Shown one piece after another: positions 1-5,422 of a stretch of DNA of 5,476 nt. The position numbers and the translations under genes are program-made. How positions within the stretch are numbered: the stretch's first letter is position 1; every line of letters begins with the position of its first letter. Under the pieces are notes generated by a model. It did not search any database. It was not told the DNA's origin and worked only from the letters and a program-made list of their open reading frames with translations. The stretch is from Acholeplasmatales bacterium (GTDB taxonomy: Bacteria; Bacillota_I; Bacilli_A; Izemoplasmatales; Hujiaoplasmataceae), in the NCBI GenBank assembly GCA_003477305.1, contig DMTN01000017.1, forward strand, positions 1-5,476, given 5' to 3'.

Positions 1-70
1 TTGCGTTTACTCTGCAAAGGAACAATCACATCAAAAACATCGCATCCGCGGTACGGTTTTTCCTCGCGCG

Positions 71-79
71 TGATACACT
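71..79 (+). promoter_or_regulatory. Putative extended -10 promoter of the NTF2-SDR operon
   Basis: The sequence TGATACACT reads as an extended -10 element: TG at 71-72, one base, then TACACT at 74-79, which matches 4 of 6 positions of TATAAT. No good -35 hexamer lies 16-18 bp upstream (51-56 is GTACGG), so the call rests on the TG extension. Transcription would start near 86 and give a leader of about 50 nt. The leader holds a GC-rich run of near-repeats of CGCGA at 103-120. Confidence 0.4.
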
Positions 80-123
80 AGAAAGTGAATCGGACGCGCA
101 ACGCACGCGACGCGACGCGCCTT

Positions 124-129
124 GGGAGG
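124..129 (+). promoter_or_regulatory. Ribosome binding site of the NTF2-like gene
   Basis: GGGAGG lies 8 nt before the ATG at 138. It fixes this start over the in-frame internal ATG at residue 13, which has no comparable site before it. Confidence 0.75.
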
Positions 130-137
130 CAACCATC

Positions 138-614
138 ATGCAGATTCATGACCAAATCGAACAGACCGCCGGAATGGAGATTGTCGCGCTGACAAAAGAA
201 TCCGTGCGCGAGCTGTGGTCGAAAACCTATCGGCCCGACGGCAAGCCCGACTGGTCCCACATCTTCCCGTATTATCATCCGGACATCATCTTCCAGGACT
301 CGATCCAGAAAATCGTCGGATACTCCGATTTCGTCCTGATGTGCAACCGCCTGACGAAGCGGTGCCGGTCGCTTCGGATGGACATCGCCTCCATCGCGAC
401 CGACGGAAACACGATCCTCTTCGACTGGACCATGACGATGTCGTTCCGCCGTTCCCCTGCGACGCCGATCTACGGCGCGACGCGTCTGACGCTGCACGCC
501 GACGGCCGCATCATCGAGCAGCGGGATTACTATGATCTTTGGGGTGACATCTACAACGGCATCCCCGGGTACCGCCGATTCTACCGCTGGTTCATGCGCA
601 AGTTGTTCGGATGA
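138..614 (+). CDS. NTF2-like (SnoaL-type) fold protein
   Basis: This 158-residue protein appears to be a single alpha+beta cone-shaped domain of the NTF2/SnoaL superfamily. It has N-terminal helices with the stretch from Trp27 to Trp39, then Tyr45-Tyr46-His47-Pro48-Asp49, the 'place where the substrate is damaged' type motif IIFQDS at 50-55, and GY at 61-62. Strands follow, including FDWTMTM at 95-101 and GATRLTL at 113-119, then DGRIIEQRDYYDLW at 122-135. The basic, aromatic C-terminus (YRRFYRWFMRKLFG) ends the protein. There is no signal peptide or transmembrane segment, so it is probably cytosolic. The pattern of HPD, FxD, a WxxxF-like strand, GATxL and RDYxD resembles 'nuclear transport factor 2 family' proteins found beside SDR genes in proteobacteria. 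The family includes isomerases, hydrolases and non-catalytic ligand binders, so the activity here is unknown. It is the first gene of an operon whose second gene is the SDR. Its stop codon overlaps the next gene's Shine-Dalgarno, which implies translational coupling. Confidence 0.85.
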   Translation: MQIHDQIEQTAGMEIVALTKESVRELWSKTYRPDGKPDWSHIFPYYHPDIIFQDSIQKIVGYSDFVLMCNRLTKRCRSLRMDIASIATDGNTILFDWTMTMSFRRSPATPIYGATRLTLHADGRIIEQRDYYDLWGDIYNGIPGYRRFYRWFMRKLFG

Positions 615-622
615 GGAGAAGG
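614..622 (+). promoter_or_regulatory. Ribosome binding site that decides the SDR start
   Basis: AGGAGAAGG begins on the last base of the upstream TGA stop codon. AGGAG (614-618) is 7 nt before the ATG at 626. The in-frame ATG at 611 overlaps the upstream stop and has no Shine-Dalgarno before it, so 626 is the better start and the MRRRH extension is probably not translated. Confidence 0.75.
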
Positions 623-625
623 CAC

Positions 626-1552
626 ATGGGTAAACGACCGTTTCCGGATGAACTGATGTTTTTGAAAAACCGCAAAGCCGTCCAGAAGATCACCGACGCG
701 CCGATGACGGGCAAGGTCGTCGTCATCACCGGGTCGACTTCCGGTGTCGGCTACGAGGCGGCGAAACGCCTCGCGCAGGGCGGCGCGCACCTCGTCTTGG
801 TCGCACGGAACATTGACAAGGCGGAGAAGGTCAAAGCCGAACTACAGGCGCTTCATCCCGTTTCGGTCGAACTCGTCATCGCCGACTTCGCCGATCTCGA
901 CGATGTCCGCAAGGCCGCCGCGGCGATTCTCTCCGACTATCCGCGGATCGATGTCCTGATCAACTGCGCCGGGATGCACTCCACCACCCGCATCCTCACG
1001 AAGGAAGGCTTCGAGACCGTCTTCTGCGTCAACCACCTGGCATCCTTCCTGTTCACCGAACTGCTCCTCGACCGTGTGAAGGCTTCCGCCCCGGCGCGCA
1101 TCCTGCAGATCAACTCCGAGGGCCACCGCTTCAACGGCCTCGACCTCGAGGATCTCGACTGGCATCGCCGCCGTTACAAAGGCCTCAAGGGATACGGCGC
1201 TTCGAAGACGGCGCAGCTTCTCACCGTCTGGGAGCTGCATGATCAACTCCAAGGATCCGGCGTTACGATCAACGCGATGCACCCCGGGGACGTCAAGACC
1301 GGCATCGGGTCCAACAACGGTCCGCTCTATCGTTTCTTCTTCAAGCACTTCACATCCCATTTCCTCAAGGATCCGGTGATTTCGGGAGAAGCGATCTATT
1401 ATCTTTCCGCCGCGCCGGAACTGACCGATGTCAGCGGCCGCTTCTTCCATCTCACGATCGACGAAAAACCGGCCAAGCACGCGCTCGACCGCGCGATCGG
1501 GGCGCGGGTCTACGCCGAGAGCCGCCGGATGGTCGGATTGTCTTCGGACTGA
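626..1552 (+). CDS. Short-chain dehydrogenase/reductase (SDR), retinol dehydrogenase-like
   Basis: This 308-residue Rossmann-fold oxidoreductase should move hydride between NAD(P)(H) and an alcohol/ketone pair. The cofactor motif TGSTSGVG is at 35-42 after a short N-terminal extension of about 28 residues. Arg61, at the end of the second strand (LVLVARN), suggests a preference for NADP(H). Asp87 marks the adenine-binding loop, NCAG is at 113-116, and the catalytic set is complete: Asn136 (VNHLASF), Ser164 (INSEGH), Tyr190 and Lys194 (YGASK). HPGDVKT at 219-225 is the usual PG loop that contacts the nicotinamide. Length and motifs fit the classical SDRs, and the arrangement SEGH...YGxSK...HPGxVxT resembles the RDH11-14/WW-oxidoreductase branch, whose members act on lipophilic substrates. 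The true substrate cannot be read from sequence. It is co-transcribed with the NTF2-like gene and ends 26 nt before a strong terminator. No truncation or missing catalytic residue is seen. An alternative start at 611 would add five residues. Confidence 0.93.
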   Translation: MGKRPFPDELMFLKNRKAVQKITDAPMTGKVVVITGSTSGVGYEAAKRLAQGGAHLVLVARNIDKAEKVKAELQALHPVSVELVIADFADLDDVRKAAAAILSDYPRIDVLINCAGMHSTTRILTKEGFETVFCVNHLASFLFTELLLDRVKASAPARILQINSEGHRFNGLDLEDLDWHRRRYKGLKGYGASKTAQLLTVWELHDQLQGSGVTINAMHPGDVKTGIGSNNGPLYRFFFKHFTSHFLKDPVISGEAIYYLSAAPELTDVSGRFFHLTIDEKPAKHALDRAIGARVYAESRRMVGLSSD

Positions 1553-1578
1553 CCTCGTTTCGACAATCAAACGAAAAC

Positions 1579-1611
1579 AAAGGCTTCGACGCTGACCGTC
1601 GAAGCCTTTTT
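1579..1611. terminator. Bidirectional intrinsic terminator between the SDR and GH81 genes
   Basis: A perfect 13-bp stem (1579-1591 with 1597-1609) with a 5-nt loop CTGAC is followed on the plus strand by TTTTT (1607-1611). On the minus strand it is followed by TTTGTTTTCGTTTG. It lies about 26 nt after the SDR stop and about 23 nt after the GH81 stop, so it serves both convergent genes. Confidence 0.93.
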
Positions 1612-1633
1612 CATTTCATCGAAGCGATGCGGA

Positions 1634-4486
1634 TCAGACCCCGGGAAGGACCGTGACCTTGGTGAAACTATGGGCATCCACCGTCGCGGTCGAGACAAGC
1701 GTTTCGCCGTCGAAGAAGCGGACCGTTTCGGATGCGCCGCCCGGGTTCCAGACCATCGCGACGACCGATCCGTCGGATTGGACGTAGAGGCTCGAGGCGA
1801 CGCGCGGATGGATTTCCATCGTGATTTCGACGGTCCGCCGGTCGAGGGTGGCGAGGGCGTGGATCATCCAGTAGGCGCCGGCCAGTTCGCTTGGATAGTC
1901 GTCGGTCAGGATCTTGTTGGCGTCGAACGCGGCGAGCGCCGCTTCCGGGTTGTAGATCGCAAGGACGCTCCACATGTTCGAATACCAGGTGTCGATTACG
2001 CCGTTTTTGGCGGCGAGATAGGTTTCGAAGATGGTCGTCAACCGCTCCGTTTCAGTTTCATCGAGGGCATAGTTGGTCAAAAATTCGCCAGCGGGAAGCC
2101 ATTGGATCCCGTAGATGAACGTCGGGTTAGCGCCGAACCAGGTGGCATAATCGTACTTGCCGCCCCAGACCATGCCGGCGACGGCCGCATAGTTCGCATA
2201 GCCATCCGCCCAGTTCTCCTCTTCATAGTCGAACCAGTATTCCTTGATCGCGGAGGTTTCGGTGACGAAACCGTAGATCGCCGCATCGACGCGCGCTTCG
2301 TCTCCGGTCGCAAGGCCCCACAGGTAGCCGGCGACCCAGGAGTTGAGCGCTTCGCTCGTCGATTCGAGGTTGTTGCCCTCGGCGAACGAACCGAAACCGT
2401 GCGCCCAAGAGTGACCCGCCCACGCGTCGAACGAACGGAGGTAGGCGTAATAGGCGTCGCCTTTTTCGGGTGTCATGTAGTCGTTCAAAAGAATGTCGAC
2501 CATCCCGCCATAGGCGGCGATGAAAGCGGGATCGTACATCGCCACGACCGCGGCCGCATAGACGAGATACCCATGGGTGAAACTGTGGTCGGAGAGTTCG
2601 CCGGCGGTATTGAAGGTGTTGTCGGAATAGTAGACCGAGCCCCAGGCGCGATTGTAATAGAGATACTTCGGATCGGTGTCGCCGTCATAGGTGAACCAAT
2701 CCTCGAGCAGATACTCGAGCTTGGCGATAAAGCCGTCGCGGAGGGTGGCATCGCCGATCTGGTCAGCGATGATCGTCCCCTGCGCGAGCGGGTAGAGGGC
2801 CTTGCTGTTCCAATAGGGTCCCTCGGCGTTCAAGAAGTTTTCGGTGTCGGCGATTTCCGTGCGGGAATCGAGGTCGGCGAGATAGCTTGCGACCGTCGCG
2901 GCCGAAAAGGTCGCGTCTTCCGGGAGGGTGAAGCCGGGCAGCATGCCATGAAACGGCAGAACGGTCGAGAAGGCCGATCCGGCCATCACCTTGAGCGTGC
3001 CGCGGACGGTGCGGAAGGTATGCGTTGTCAAGGGGACCTCGGAATTGCGGTATTGGTGCGGCAACAGCGCGAGGGCGGGTTCCGCGACGATGCCGGAGAC
3101 GTTCTGCACGTTCATCAGATAGTCCGTGGAAACGATGCTGTTCGCATGGTCGACATCGTAATCGATCGTCGATCCGGCGATGAAGGCATAGCCGTGATCA
3201 TGGTAGAAACCGGCTTCCGCCAGCGACGGAATCGCGGCGATCGAGAGGTAGTTGCCTTCCCCGAGCGTCATCGAAAGACGGTTCAACAGCCCGAAGGGAT
3301 GGTTTCCCGAACCGATCGTGAAGACCGTGTCGGTCGGCGCGTTCACCAGGAAGTAGCGGTCCGCGTAAATCGGGGATCCGACGTTCGCGGGCGGGGTGCA
3401 GACGTAGCCGACGTGGCGGCGGACCATCTTCACGATGATCGCATCGCCGAGATAGCTGGAATCCGTGATGCGGTTGCCGGACAGATCGTAGTATTCGTAG
3501 TTGTCGACGCCGTCCGATCCGGCAGTAAGGGTGATGCCCTGCCGGGAGGCGACTTCGGCGAAAATGTACGGCGAGCCCTGGGCGTAGGTGACGACCATCT
3601 CGTCTTCGGTCGATGAAACGTTGCGCATCGCGACCTTGACGGACGATGCGCCGTAATCGATGACGCGCGTCATGTATCCGGCGGCCAGGCCGTCGGTGCG
3701 CAGATAGAGATCCTTCAAGGAAAGCGAGAATTGCGCCATCGTCTTGAGACCTTCGGGGTTCCAGTACTGGACGAAGCCTTCGCCCGGATTGGTGATTTCG
3801 ACGCCTTGGTTCGCGAACCCCGACTTGAGCGGATTCGTGTAGATGCCGTTGCCGGTGCCGCCGTAGTTGTGCACGAGCAGGGTCGTCCACCAGCCGTTCG
3901 ACGGAATCGCCCGACTCAACAGATCGGCTTCGATGTAGGCCGGATTGACGGGATGGGTGATCGAACTCGCGGTCCCGGAACGGTAGGAGCCTTCGCCGAT
4001 GACGACCGTCGTCGCGGAAGCGGCCGGCCGGGAACCGGTCGGGGCGACATACGTACCGTCGGTGACGACGACGGTCCGCGTCGTCGAAAAGACATCCTCG
4101 CCATAAGCGAGTTCATACTGAAGTTCATAGGTGCCGAGCGTCCCGAAGTCGACCGATCCGAGGATCTTGATGTACGGAGTGAGGTCGACACCCTCGTCGC
4201 TTGTCGCCGCGACGCCTTTGAGGACGTGGAAATAATGGTTTCGGATCACGACGGCGTCTTCCAGTCCGGTGACGGCGGCGATCCCGTCCACAGGCGCGGC
4301 GGTGGTTGTCTCCGTGGTCGTCGTTTCCGTCGGCAGGGTCGTGGGAACCGTCGTCGTTTGATTCGTGGTCGCGGCGCCGGTGGTCGCGGCGGTCGTACTT
4401 GCGGTCGTGGTCGTGGTGACGGCGGTGCAACCGGCGAGGAAGAACAGGATCAATAGCGAGAGCGTGAGCAGATGTTTCGGATGCAT
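1634..4486 (-). CDS. GH81 endo-beta-1,3-glucanase, surface lipoprotein
   Basis: This 950-residue secreted enzyme is predicted to hydrolyse internal beta-1,3-glucosidic bonds (laminarin, callose, fungal glucan) with inversion of configuration. In order it has a lipoprotein signal with lipobox LAGC ending at Cys20, a Thr-rich linker (21-65), and an Ig-like domain of DUF5011 type (about 72-143, with FGTLGTYELQYEL and ending VVVTD). The GH81 domain spans roughly 177-875, followed by a small C-terminal beta domain (about 880-950). GH81 hallmarks are PSNGWW (194-199), YWNSK (558-562), DHSFTHGY (633-640), RSFDAWAGHSWAHG (684-697) and ESTSEALNSW (708-717). Asp633 is the expected acid, and the Glu708/Glu712 pair holds the expected base. 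Their spacing of 75 and 79 residues is close to that in characterised members. The start is set by GGAGG 5 nt upstream. The gene has its own promoter and terminator. No transporter or beta-glucosidase is adjacent, so uptake of products must be encoded elsewhere. The family assignment is secure; the natural substrate is inferred. Confidence 0.95.
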   Translation of the reverse strand: MHPKHLLTLSLLILFFLAGCTAVTTTTTASTTAATTGAATTNQTTTVPTTLPTETTTTETTTAAPVDGIAAVTGLEDAVVIRNHYFHVLKGVAATSDEGVDLTPYIKILGSVDFGTLGTYELQYELAYGEDVFSTTRTVVVTDGTYVAPTGSRPAASATTVVIGEGSYRSGTASSITHPVNPAYIEADLLSRAIPSNGWWTTLLVHNYGGTGNGIYTNPLKSGFANQGVEITNPGEGFVQYWNPEGLKTMAQFSLSLKDLYLRTDGLAAGYMTRVIDYGASSVKVAMRNVSSTEDEMVVTYAQGSPYIFAEVASRQGITLTAGSDGVDNYEYYDLSGNRITDSSYLGDAIIVKMVRRHVGYVCTPPANVGSPIYADRYFLVNAPTDTVFTIGSGNHPFGLLNRLSMTLGEGNYLSIAAIPSLAEAGFYHDHGYAFIAGSTIDYDVDHANSIVSTDYLMNVQNVSGIVAEPALALLPHQYRNSEVPLTTHTFRTVRGTLKVMAGSAFSTVLPFHGMLPGFTLPEDATFSAATVASYLADLDSRTEIADTENFLNAEGPYWNSKALYPLAQGTIIADQIGDATLRDGFIAKLEYLLEDWFTYDGDTDPKYLYYNRAWGSVYYSDNTFNTAGELSDHSFTHGYLVYAAAVVAMYDPAFIAAYGGMVDILLNDYMTPEKGDAYYAYLRSFDAWAGHSWAHGFGSFAEGNNLESTSEALNSWVAGYLWGLATGDEARVDAAIYGFVTETSAIKEYWFDYEEENWADGYANYAAVAGMVWGGKYDYATWFGANPTFIYGIQWLPAGEFLTNYALDETETERLTTIFETYLAAKNGVIDTWYSNMWSVLAIYNPEAALAAFDANKILTDDYPSELAGAYWMIHALATLDRRTVEITMEIHPRVASSLYVQSDGSVVAMVWNPGGASETVRFFDGETLVSTATVDAHSFTKVTVLPGV
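4292..4426 (-). other. Thr-rich low-complexity linker of the GH81 lipoprotein
   Basis: Residues 21-65, directly after the lipidated Cys20, contain 25 Thr in 45 residues, mixed with Ala, Pro and Glu. The DNA is a degenerate run of ACN codons. Such a stretch is likely an extended spacer that holds the catalytic domains away from the membrane, and it could be O-glycosylated. The repeats may also allow length variation between strains. Confidence 0.85.
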
Positions 4487-4491
4487 GGAGT

Positions 4492-4496
4492 CCTCC
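4492..4496 (-). promoter_or_regulatory. Ribosome binding site of the GH81 gene
   Basis: On the minus strand GGAGG lies 5 nt before the ATG at 4486. It is half of the 10-bp palindrome CCTCCGGAGG (4492-4501), so the site could also take part in RNA-RNA pairing. That second point is only a possibility. Confidence 0.75.
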
Positions 4497-4521
4497 GGAG
4501 GGATAAGTCGTGGCGGTCATG

Positions 4522-4535
4522 TGAAACCGTTTACC
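4522..4535 (-). promoter_or_regulatory. cre-like / LacI-family operator at the GH81 start of transcription
   Basis: Read on the plus strand, TGAAACCGTTTACC fits the CcpA catabolite-responsive element consensus TGWAANCGNTNWCA at every position but the last. The core AAACCGTTT is typical of LacI/GalR-family operators. It covers roughly +1 to +14 of the predicted GH81 transcript, where a bound repressor would block transcription. The sequence match is seen directly; binding by CcpA or a relative is inferred. Confidence 0.5.
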
Positions 4536-4541
4536 GTACTT

Positions 4542-4570
4542 ATTATACTTTGATTCTTCGTCAAAGTAAA
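4542..4570 (-). promoter_or_regulatory. Sigma-A-type promoter of the GH81 gene
   Basis: On the minus strand, -35 TTTACT (4565-4570) and a perfect -10 TATAAT (4542-4547) are separated by exactly 17 bp. Transcription should start near 4535 and leave a leader of about 49 nt before the ATG. This AT-rich island stands out from the GC-rich surroundings. Confidence 0.8.
4546..4568. repeat. Inverted repeat inside the GH81 promoter, likely operator
   Basis: TACTTTGA (4546-4553) and TCAAAGTA (4561-4568) form a perfect 8-bp inverted repeat with a 7-nt spacer. It fills the region between the -10 and -35 hexamers and overlaps both, a position where a dimeric repressor would exclude RNA polymerase. The regulator is not encoded in this window. 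Confidence 0.6.
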
Positions 4571-4769
4571 CTAGTCCGAAAGGAATTGCATCGCGCGCCT
4601 TGACGGCGCAGCACGGAGGCGGTCCGCATTCATGACACGATCTCTGGTCGCATTTGACGATTCGCGCGCCTCGCATCTGCCATCCGGCGAATATCGTCAT
4701 CACCATTTCCCCTCCGGGCTTCCGGTCGAACCGCCTCTGATACTTCCATCTCCGAGTCGACTTCCGCCT

Positions 4770-4794
4770 GCCGCCCGTTTCGGCGGCTTTTTTT
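4770..4794 (+). terminator. Orphan intrinsic terminator on the plus strand
   Basis: GCCGCC (4770-4775), loop CGTTTC and GGCGGC (4782-4787) form a GC-only 6-bp stem followed directly by seven T residues (4788-4794). The minus strand has no U-tract on the other side, so it works only in the plus direction. No accepted plus-strand gene lies between the GH81 promoter region and this point, so it either ends a short RNA or insulates the GtrA gene. Confidence 0.8.
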
Positions 4795-4835
4795 CTTGCT
4801 TGTGCGGCCGTCAAAGATCATGAAAGCATCCCGAA

Positions 4836-4865
4836 TTGACTTCGCCGTTTTCCCCGGAATATGAT
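4836..4865 (+). promoter_or_regulatory. Sigma-A-type promoter of the GtrA-family gene
   Basis: -35 TTGACT (4836-4841, 5 of 6 consensus) and -10 TATGAT (4860-4865, 5 of 6) are 18 bp apart. Transcription should start near 4872, which leaves a leader of roughly 118 nt before the ATG at 4991. The -10 is followed by a second ATATGAT copy. Confidence 0.7.
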
Positions 4866-4879
4866 ATGATGGAGAATAG

Positions 4880-4963
4880 ATGCACCATCGGCACAAGGGA
4901 TTCGTTCGAAACCGTTCCGCAAGCCGATCGATCCATCGAATGTCAACCGTACCGGCGACTTGA
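4880..4963 (+). CDS. Possible 27-codon leader ORF ahead of GtrA
   Basis: ATG at 4880, preceded by GGAGA (4871-4875) with a short 4-nt gap, opens a 27-residue reading frame ending in TGA at 4961-4963. It starts Met-His-His-Arg-His-Lys and is rich in His, Arg and Ser. It would lie at the very 5' end of the predicted GtrA mRNA, and its stop falls in the loop of a small hairpin (CGGCG 4953-4957 with CGCCG 4964-4968) just before the GtrA ribosome binding site. There is no known family, and the frame may be chance. If translated, it would more likely be a regulatory leader than a functional protein. Confidence 0.2.
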   Translation: MHHRHKGFVRNRSASRSIHRMSTVPAT

Positions 4964-4974
4964 CGCCGTCGTTC

Positions 4975-4982
4975 GGAGAAGG
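4975..4982 (+). promoter_or_regulatory. Ribosome binding site of the GtrA-family gene
   Basis: GGAGAAGG lies 8 nt before the ATG at 4991 and supports that start. Confidence 0.7.
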
Positions 4983-4990
4983 AAACCGCC

Positions 4991-5422
4991 ATGACGATCG
5001 AACAACGCAAGGAAGCCATACGCGCAATCAAATTCACGATCATCTCCATTTCCGCGGGACTGGTCCAAATCAGTTCTTTTACGCTGTTGAACGAACTGAT
5101 CAAGTGGCCTTATTGGCCATGCTACCTGATCTCCATCACGCTTTCGGTGCTCTGGAACTTCACGATCAACCGCCGCTATACATTCAAATCGGCGAACAAC
5201 GTTCCCGTCGCGATGGCGAAGGTCCTCGCCTTCTACGCCGTGTTCACGCCGATCACCCTGTTCGGCGGTAACCATCTCGTGGAAGTAATGCATTGGAACG
5301 AGTATCTCGTCACCGCCCTCACGATGGTTCTGAACTTCGTCCTGGAGTTCCTCTTTCAGCGCTATTACGTCTTCAAGAAGTCGCTCGACACGAACGATCT
5401 CGCCCAACCAAAAGGGGATTAA
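4991..5422 (+). CDS. GtrA-family small integral membrane protein
   Basis: This 143-residue protein has four predicted transmembrane segments, at about 14-36, 41-57, 75-95 and 104-122, with short basic loops. That is the usual layout and length of the GtrA/DPMS-associated family. The family signature WNFTINRRYTF is at 55-65, after the second segment. A related version, LNFVLEFLFQRYYVF, is at 114-128 after the fourth, which shows the internal two-fold repeat of the family. Characterised relatives take part in moving or handling polyprenyl-phosphate-linked sugars for modification of surface polysaccharides, often next to a GT2 glycosyltransferase. Here no glycosyltransferase is visible within the window, although one could follow it. 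The C-terminus (about 129-143) is hydrophilic. It has its own promoter and no clear terminator before the window ends, so it may be the first gene of an operon. The family call is firm; the transported substrate is unknown. Confidence 0.9.
   Translation: MTIEQRKEAIRAIKFTIISISAGLVQISSFTLLNELIKWPYWPCYLISITLSVLWNFTINRRYTFKSANNVPVAMAKVLAFYAVFTPITLFGGNHLVEVMHWNEYLVTALTMVLNFVLEFLFQRYYVFKKSLDTNDLAQPKGD

Larger units (their letters stand above)
4487..4990. other. 504-base intergenic region between divergent GH81 and GtrA genes
   Basis: No convincing protein gene is seen here. The left part (4492-4570) carries the GH81 ribosome binding site, promoter and operators. The middle (about 4571-4769) is GC-rich, with a short hairpin (GCGCC at 4595-4599 with GGCGC at 4605-4609) and the octamer CGCGCGCC present twice (4592-4599 and near 4662-4669). 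It ends at a plus-strand terminator at 4770-4794. The right part (4836-4990) carries the GtrA promoter and leader. No tRNA, known riboswitch or repeat array was recognised. Confidence 0.7.

Noticed and set aside
33..61. Possible terminator near the window start (AAAAAC at 33-38, GTTTTT at 56-61, with CCG/CGG inside)
   Set aside because: The T-tract exists but the GC stem is only 3 bp and the outer pairing is A/T; too weak to call.
842..1570. 242-codon minus-strand frame antisense to the SDR gene
   Set aside because: No family features, and it lies opposite a complete SDR with all catalytic residues. Its start region overlaps the plus-strand SDR end and nothing supports transcription.
1670..3616. 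648-codon open frame on the plus strand, fully antisense to the GH81 gene
   Set aside because: Very long, but its product is a Gly/Arg/Asp/Val-rich sequence without recognisable domains. It mirrors the codon bias of the GC-rich GH81 gene, whose family motifs are unmistakable, and no ribosome binding site or promoter was seen for it.
3731..4456. 241-codon plus-strand frame antisense to the GH81 N-terminus
   Set aside because: Its Gly/Arg-rich end is the reverse reading of the Thr-codon repeat; a shadow frame.
4725..4734. GGTCGAACC stretch resembling a tRNA T-arm
   Set aside because: The loop is too short for a T-loop, and no acceptor or anticodon arms can be folded around it.
4125..4814. 229-codon minus-strand frame spanning the GH81 promoter and N-terminus
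   Set aside because: It runs through the GH81 promoter and the orphan terminator, its product is Arg/His/Asp-rich low complexity, and it overlaps the real lipoprotein signal in another frame.
4632..4823. 63-codon plus-strand frame in the intergenic region
   Set aside because: GGAGG is 12 nt away, further than usual, and the frame reads through the strong terminator at 4770-4794. The composition (Pro, Ser, Arg, His) does not look like a protein.
4630..5103. 157-codon minus-strand frame upstream of and antisense to GtrA
   Set aside because: No recognisable family. It crosses the GtrA promoter and start, and its product is Arg-rich and basic as expected for a shadow frame.
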